DNA of 8,436 nt from Thermoleophilia bacterium (GTDB taxonomy: Bacteria > Actinomycetota > Thermoleophilia > Gaiellales > Gaiellaceae), in assembly GCA_029858755.1 (NCBI GenBank), contig JAOUEK010000060.1:1-8436 (forward strand), read 5' to 3'. Position 1 is the stretch's first letter. Every line of letters begins with the position of its first letter. Made by a program: the position numbers and the translations under genes. Below, one piece after another: positions 6,028-8,436 of the stretch. The notes below the pieces were generated by a model. The model worked only from the letters and a program-made list of their open reading frames with translations. It searched no databases and was not told where the DNA came from.

Positions 6028-7490
6028 GACGCGGGGCTCACAGCGACGTCGACGCGGTCGGGGTCGTAGCGGACGACGGGCTCCTTGGCGGCGCGCACCT
6101 CGTCGAGCCGCCGCACCGGGCGGGTGTGCGGCGCCCCGTGCAGGATCGCCGGGTCCGCGGCCGCCTCGCGTGCGATCTCGAGCATCGCCGCCACGAACCC
6201 GTCCAGCCGCTCCTTCGTCTCCGTCTCCGTCGGCTCGATCATCAGCGCCTCGGGGACGACGAGCGGGAAGTAGATCGTCGGCGGGTGGATGCCGGAGTCC
6301 ATCAGCCGCTTCGCGACGTCGAGCGCGGTCACGCCGTGCTCGCGCTTGAGGCGGCGCGCGGAGAGCACGAACTCGTGCATGCAGTGCCGGTCGTAGGGCA
6401 GCTCGTATGCGTCCCGGAGGCCCGCGAGCACGTAGTTGGCGTTGAGCACGGCCATCTCGGACATCTCTCGCAGGGCGGGGCCGTACGCGCGCATGAAGGC
6501 ATAGGAGCGGACGAAGACGCCGAACGGCCCCGCGTACCCACGGACACGGCCGATCGACTTCGGGCGGTCGTGGTCGAGGCGGAACGCCTCCCCCTCGCGC
6601 ACCACGGCGGGCGAGGGCAGGAAGGGCTCGAGGAAGTCACGCGCGGCGACGGGGCCGGCCCCGGGGCCGCCACCGCCGTGGGGCTGTGAGAAGGTCTTGT
6701 GCAGGTTGTAGTGGACGATGTCGAAGCCCATGTCGCCGGGCCGTGAGATCCCGACCACCGCGTTCAGGTTGGCGCCGTCGTAGTAGAGGAGGGCGCCGCG
6801 CGAGTGGAAGATCTCGGCCACCTGCTCGATCCCCTCGTCGAAGAGGCCGAGCGTCGACGGGTTCGTGAGCATCAGCCCCGCCGTCCGCTCGCTCACCTTG
6901 GCGCGAAGATCGTCGAGGTCGAGGTTGCCCCGGTCCGTGGTGGCCACCTTCTCCAGGCGGTAGCCCGCCATCGTCACCGACGCGGGGTTCGTGCCGTGCG
7001 CGGTATCCGCGGTGATGATCGTGTCGCGCGTCTCACCCTCGCCACGATCGGCGAAGTACGCCCGCATCAGCATCAGCCCCGTGAGCTCCCCCTGCGACCC
7101 AGCGGCGGGCTGCGTGGTCACCGCCGGCAGCCCCGCGATCTCGGCCAGCATCCGCTCGAGTGCCCAGGTGAGCTCCAGCGCCCCCTGCGCCGCCTCGTCC
7201 TCCTGGAGGGGGTGGAGGTCGCGGAAGCCGGGGATCATCGCTGCACGCTCGTTGACACGCGGGTTGTGCTTCATCGTGCAGCTGCCCAGCGGGTAGAAGC
7301 CGGTGTCGATGCCGAAGTTGCGGTCGGCGAGGGCCGTGAAGTGGCGCACGATCTCGTTCTCCGGCACCTCCGGGAGACGCGGCGGTCGCGTGCGCCGGAG
7401 CTCGTCGGGCACCTCTGGCACGGCGAGGGCGGGTCGCGGGGGCCGGCCCGCGCGCCGCCCCGGGCGGCTCTTCTCGAAGATCAGCTCCAT
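6024..7490 (-). CDS. gcvPB: Glycine dehydrogenase (decarboxylating) subunit 2, PLP-binding half of the P-protein
   Basis: With GcvPA it forms the split P-protein of the glycine cleavage system, which decarboxylates glycine and passes the aminomethyl group to the lipoyl arm of GcvH. The 488-residue product matches the usual length of this subunit. Visible marks are an N-terminal L-I-F-E-K-S-x-P-G-R-R, F-G-I-D-x-G-F-Y-P-L-G-S-C-T-M-K, D-T-A-H-G-T-N-P-A-S, and the PLP lysine Lys265 in H-K-T-F-S followed by P-H-G-G-G-G-P-G. I set the start at ATG 7490, right before E-L-I-F-E-K-S. The frame is open back to 7700, but that part is repeat sequence. A purine-rich GGGAGAGGGAAGG lies 10 nt or more upstream, a loosely placed ribosome binding site. 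Upstream is gcvPA, but separated by an unusual 249-bp spacer; downstream the stop overlaps the MOSC gene start. Function is confident. Confidence 0.96.
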   Translation of the reverse strand: MELIFEKSRPGRRAGRPPRPALAVPEVPDELRRTRPPRLPEVPENEIVRHFTALADRNFGIDTGFYPLGSCTMKHNPRVNERAAMIPGFRDLHPLQEDEAAQGALELTWALERMLAEIAGLPAVTTQPAAGSQGELTGLMLMRAYFADRGEGETRDTIITADTAHGTNPASVTMAGYRLEKVATTDRGNLDLDDLRAKVSERTAGLMLTNPSTLGLFDEGIEQVAEIFHSRGALLYYDGANLNAVVGISRPGDMGFDIVHYNLHKTFSQPHGGGGPGAGPVAARDFLEPFLPSPAVVREGEAFRLDHDRPKSIGRVRGYAGPFGVFVRSYAFMRAYGPALREMSEMAVLNANYVLAGLRDAYELPYDRHCMHEFVLSARRLKREHGVTALDVAKRLMDSGIHPPTIYFPLVVPEALMIEPTETETKERLDGFVAAMLEIAREAAADPAILHGAPHTRPVRRLDEVRAAKEPVVRYDPDRVDVAVSPAS

Positions 7491-7505
7491 CGGCTGCAGG
7501 CCTTC

Positions 7506-7755
7506 CCTCTCCCGCAGATCGGCGCCCGCAGGCACGGGCACCGATCGCGGACGATCCCGCCTGCGGCGGGCACACCCCTGAAGCGGCCGCCTCCGGCGGC
7601 CTCCGACGCCCACCTCATCGACAGACCTCGCCTCTCCCGCAGATCGGCGCCCGCAGGCACGGGCACCGATCGCGGACGATCCCGCCTGCGGCGGGCACAC
7701 CCCTGAAGCGGCCGCCTCCGGCGGCCTCCGACGCCCACCTCATCGACAGACCTCG
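7506..7755. repeat. Perfect tandem duplication, 2 x 125 bp, hairpin-rich, between gcvPA and gcvPB
   Basis: Unit 1 (7506-7630) and unit 2 (7631-7755) are identical base for base and directly adjacent; the flanking bases on both sides break the match. Each unit holds three inverted repeats. One is a 12-bp arm pair with a single G-U in the minus-strand transcript and a 6-nt loop (7517-7546 and 7642-7671). The second is CCCGCC-TGC-GGCGGG (7556-7570 and 7681-7695). The third is GGCCGCC-TCC-GGCGGCC (7585-7601 and 7710-7726). Unit 2 includes the last 16 nt of gcvPA, so unit 1 carries a copied gcvPA tail at 7615-7630. This shows the event happened after the gene border was formed. The spacer was probably 124 bp before duplication. 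It could be a recent slippage duplication of a REP-like element or, if the assembly used short reads, an artefact. Confidence 0.95.
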
Positions 7756-8436
7756 GCGAGGACGTCGGCGAGGCGGTCGACGTCCTCGCGCGTCCGCTTC
7801 TCCGTGAAGGCGACGAGGAGCACGTCGTCGAGCCCCTCGAAGTCGCGCCCGAGCGCGTAGCCGGGATGCACGCCGTGCGCACGCGCCCGGCGCACCACCT
7901 CGCGTGCCGGCAGCGGGGTGCGAAGCGCGAGCTCCTTGAAGCTCGGCCGCTCGAAGGCCGCAGGGAGGGCGATCCGCTCGCGCGCGTAGGCGGTCAGGGC
8001 CATGCAGGTCTCCCCCACCTCGCGCAGCCCGTCCGGGCCGAGCCAGCAGAGCGTGATCAGCCCGCCGAGGGCGAGCAGCGTCTGGTTGGTGGTGATGTTC
8101 GAGGTCGCCTTCTCGCGACGGATGTGCTGCTCGCGGGTCTGCAGGGTGAGCACGAAGCCGCGCTCGCCGTCGAGGTCGACGGTCTCCCCGACGATCCGCC
8201 CCGGGAGGCGCCGGATGAACTCCTGCCTGGCCGCCAGGAAGCCGTAGTGGGGGCCGCCGTAGCTCTGGTAGCAGCCGACCGACTGCCCTTCGCCGATCGC
8301 CATCCCGCATCCGTACGCCCCGGGCGCCTCGAGCACCCCGAGCGAGACGGGGTCGACGTGCGCCACGGCGACAGCCCCCGCCGAGGCCGCCGCGGCGGCG
8401 AGGTCGGGTGCCGGCTCGAGCACCCCGAACACGTTC
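7740..8436 (-). CDS. gcvPA: Glycine dehydrogenase (decarboxylating) subunit 1, C-terminal half (5' end outside window)
   Basis: The frame is open to the right edge; 231 residues are visible, about half of a typical GcvPA of around 440-450. It begins N-V-F-G-V-L-E-P, matching the family's internal N-x-F-G-x-x-E block. It then has G-E-G-Q-S-V-G, a G-G-P-H-Y-G-F-L-A block, P-G-R-I-V-G-E-T-x-D, and L-T-Q-type L-Q-T-R-E-Q-H-I-R-R-E-K-A-T-S-N-I-T-T-N-Q. In most relatives I recall, the N-I-x-T-N-Q site carries Cys; here it is Thr. The subunit pairs with GcvPB to make the active P-protein, which needs both chains although PLP is held by GcvPB. The gene ends ...E-V-C-R-stop; the final 16 nt lie inside the 125-bp tandem repeat and are copied once more downstream. 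The stop is embedded in ATGA, so translation could restart into the spacer. gcvT and gcvH would be expected upstream, outside the window. Confidence 0.95.
   Translation of the reverse strand, partial: NVFGVLEPAPDLAAAAASAGAVAVAHVDPVSLGVLEAPGAYGCGMAIGEGQSVGCYQSYGGPHYGFLAARQEFIRRLPGRIVGETVDLDGERGFVLTLQTREQHIRREKATSNITTNQTLLALGGLITLCWLGPDGLREVGETCMALTAYARERIALPAAFERPSFKELALRTPLPAREVVRRARAHGVHPGYALGRDFEGLDDVLLVAFTEKRTREDVDRLADVLAEVCR

Noticed and set aside
7491..7700. Extending gcvPB upstream to a start at 7700
   Set aside because: The extra 70 residues are translated repeat sequence with no likeness to GcvPB; the family N-terminus begins at ATG 7490.
7506..7755. Tandem glycine riboswitch in the gcv operon
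   Set aside because: Two tandem units in a gcv operon invite this idea, but the conserved glycine aptamer core elements are not seen on either strand, and the place between gcvPA and gcvPB is wrong for it.

Overview
This window is a dense, very GC-rich stretch of bacterial chromosome. Frequent GTG starts, overlapping genes and almost no spacer DNA point to an actinobacterium. The split glycine decarboxylase (gcvPA and gcvPB as separate genes), next to a membrane GGDEF plus HD-GYP protein, would fit Thermoleophilia (Solirubrobacterales or Gaiellales relatives). That placement is inference; no rRNA or other marker gene is present. There is no sign of a phage, transposon or CRISPR array.

Layout, left to right. 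(1) On the minus strand, a threonine aldolase gene (1143-2186) runs into a serine hydrolase of the class C beta-lactamase family (1156 down to the left edge, cut off). The two overlap by 14 bp. (2) Divergently, on the plus strand, is rlmN (from 2189 to 3238), the radical SAM 23S rRNA/tRNA adenine-C2 methyltransferase. Its start codon lies 2 nt from that of the aldolase. (3) A 145-bp gap holds a small palindrome and a folded leader. It is followed by a 36-residue single-helix membrane microprotein (3384-3494) with a perfect Shine-Dalgarno sequence, and 7 nt later by a 610-residue membrane c-di-GMP enzyme with GGDEF and HD-GYP domains (3502-5334). (4) A 138-bp convergent gap follows. (5) On the minus strand, reading from the right edge, come gcvPA (3' half only), a 249-bp spacer made mostly of a perfect tandem duplication, gcvPB (6024-7490), and a MOSC-domain gene (5473-6027) that overlaps gcvPB by 4 nt.

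Functionally, the right part makes the P-protein of the glycine cleavage system (GcvPA plus GcvPB, which act with GcvT, GcvH and Lpd encoded elsewhere). The left aldolase is also a PLP enzyme of glycine/threonine metabolism. The middle unit is a c-di-GMP signalling module, apparently controlled at translation.

The features most worth a second look are the exact 2 x 125-bp hairpin-rich duplication between gcvPA and gcvPB, and the unannotated-size microprotein whose start codon can be buried in a 10-bp helix and which looks translationally coupled to the c-di-GMP enzyme. I do not see a clearly new multi-gene defence or biosynthetic system here.
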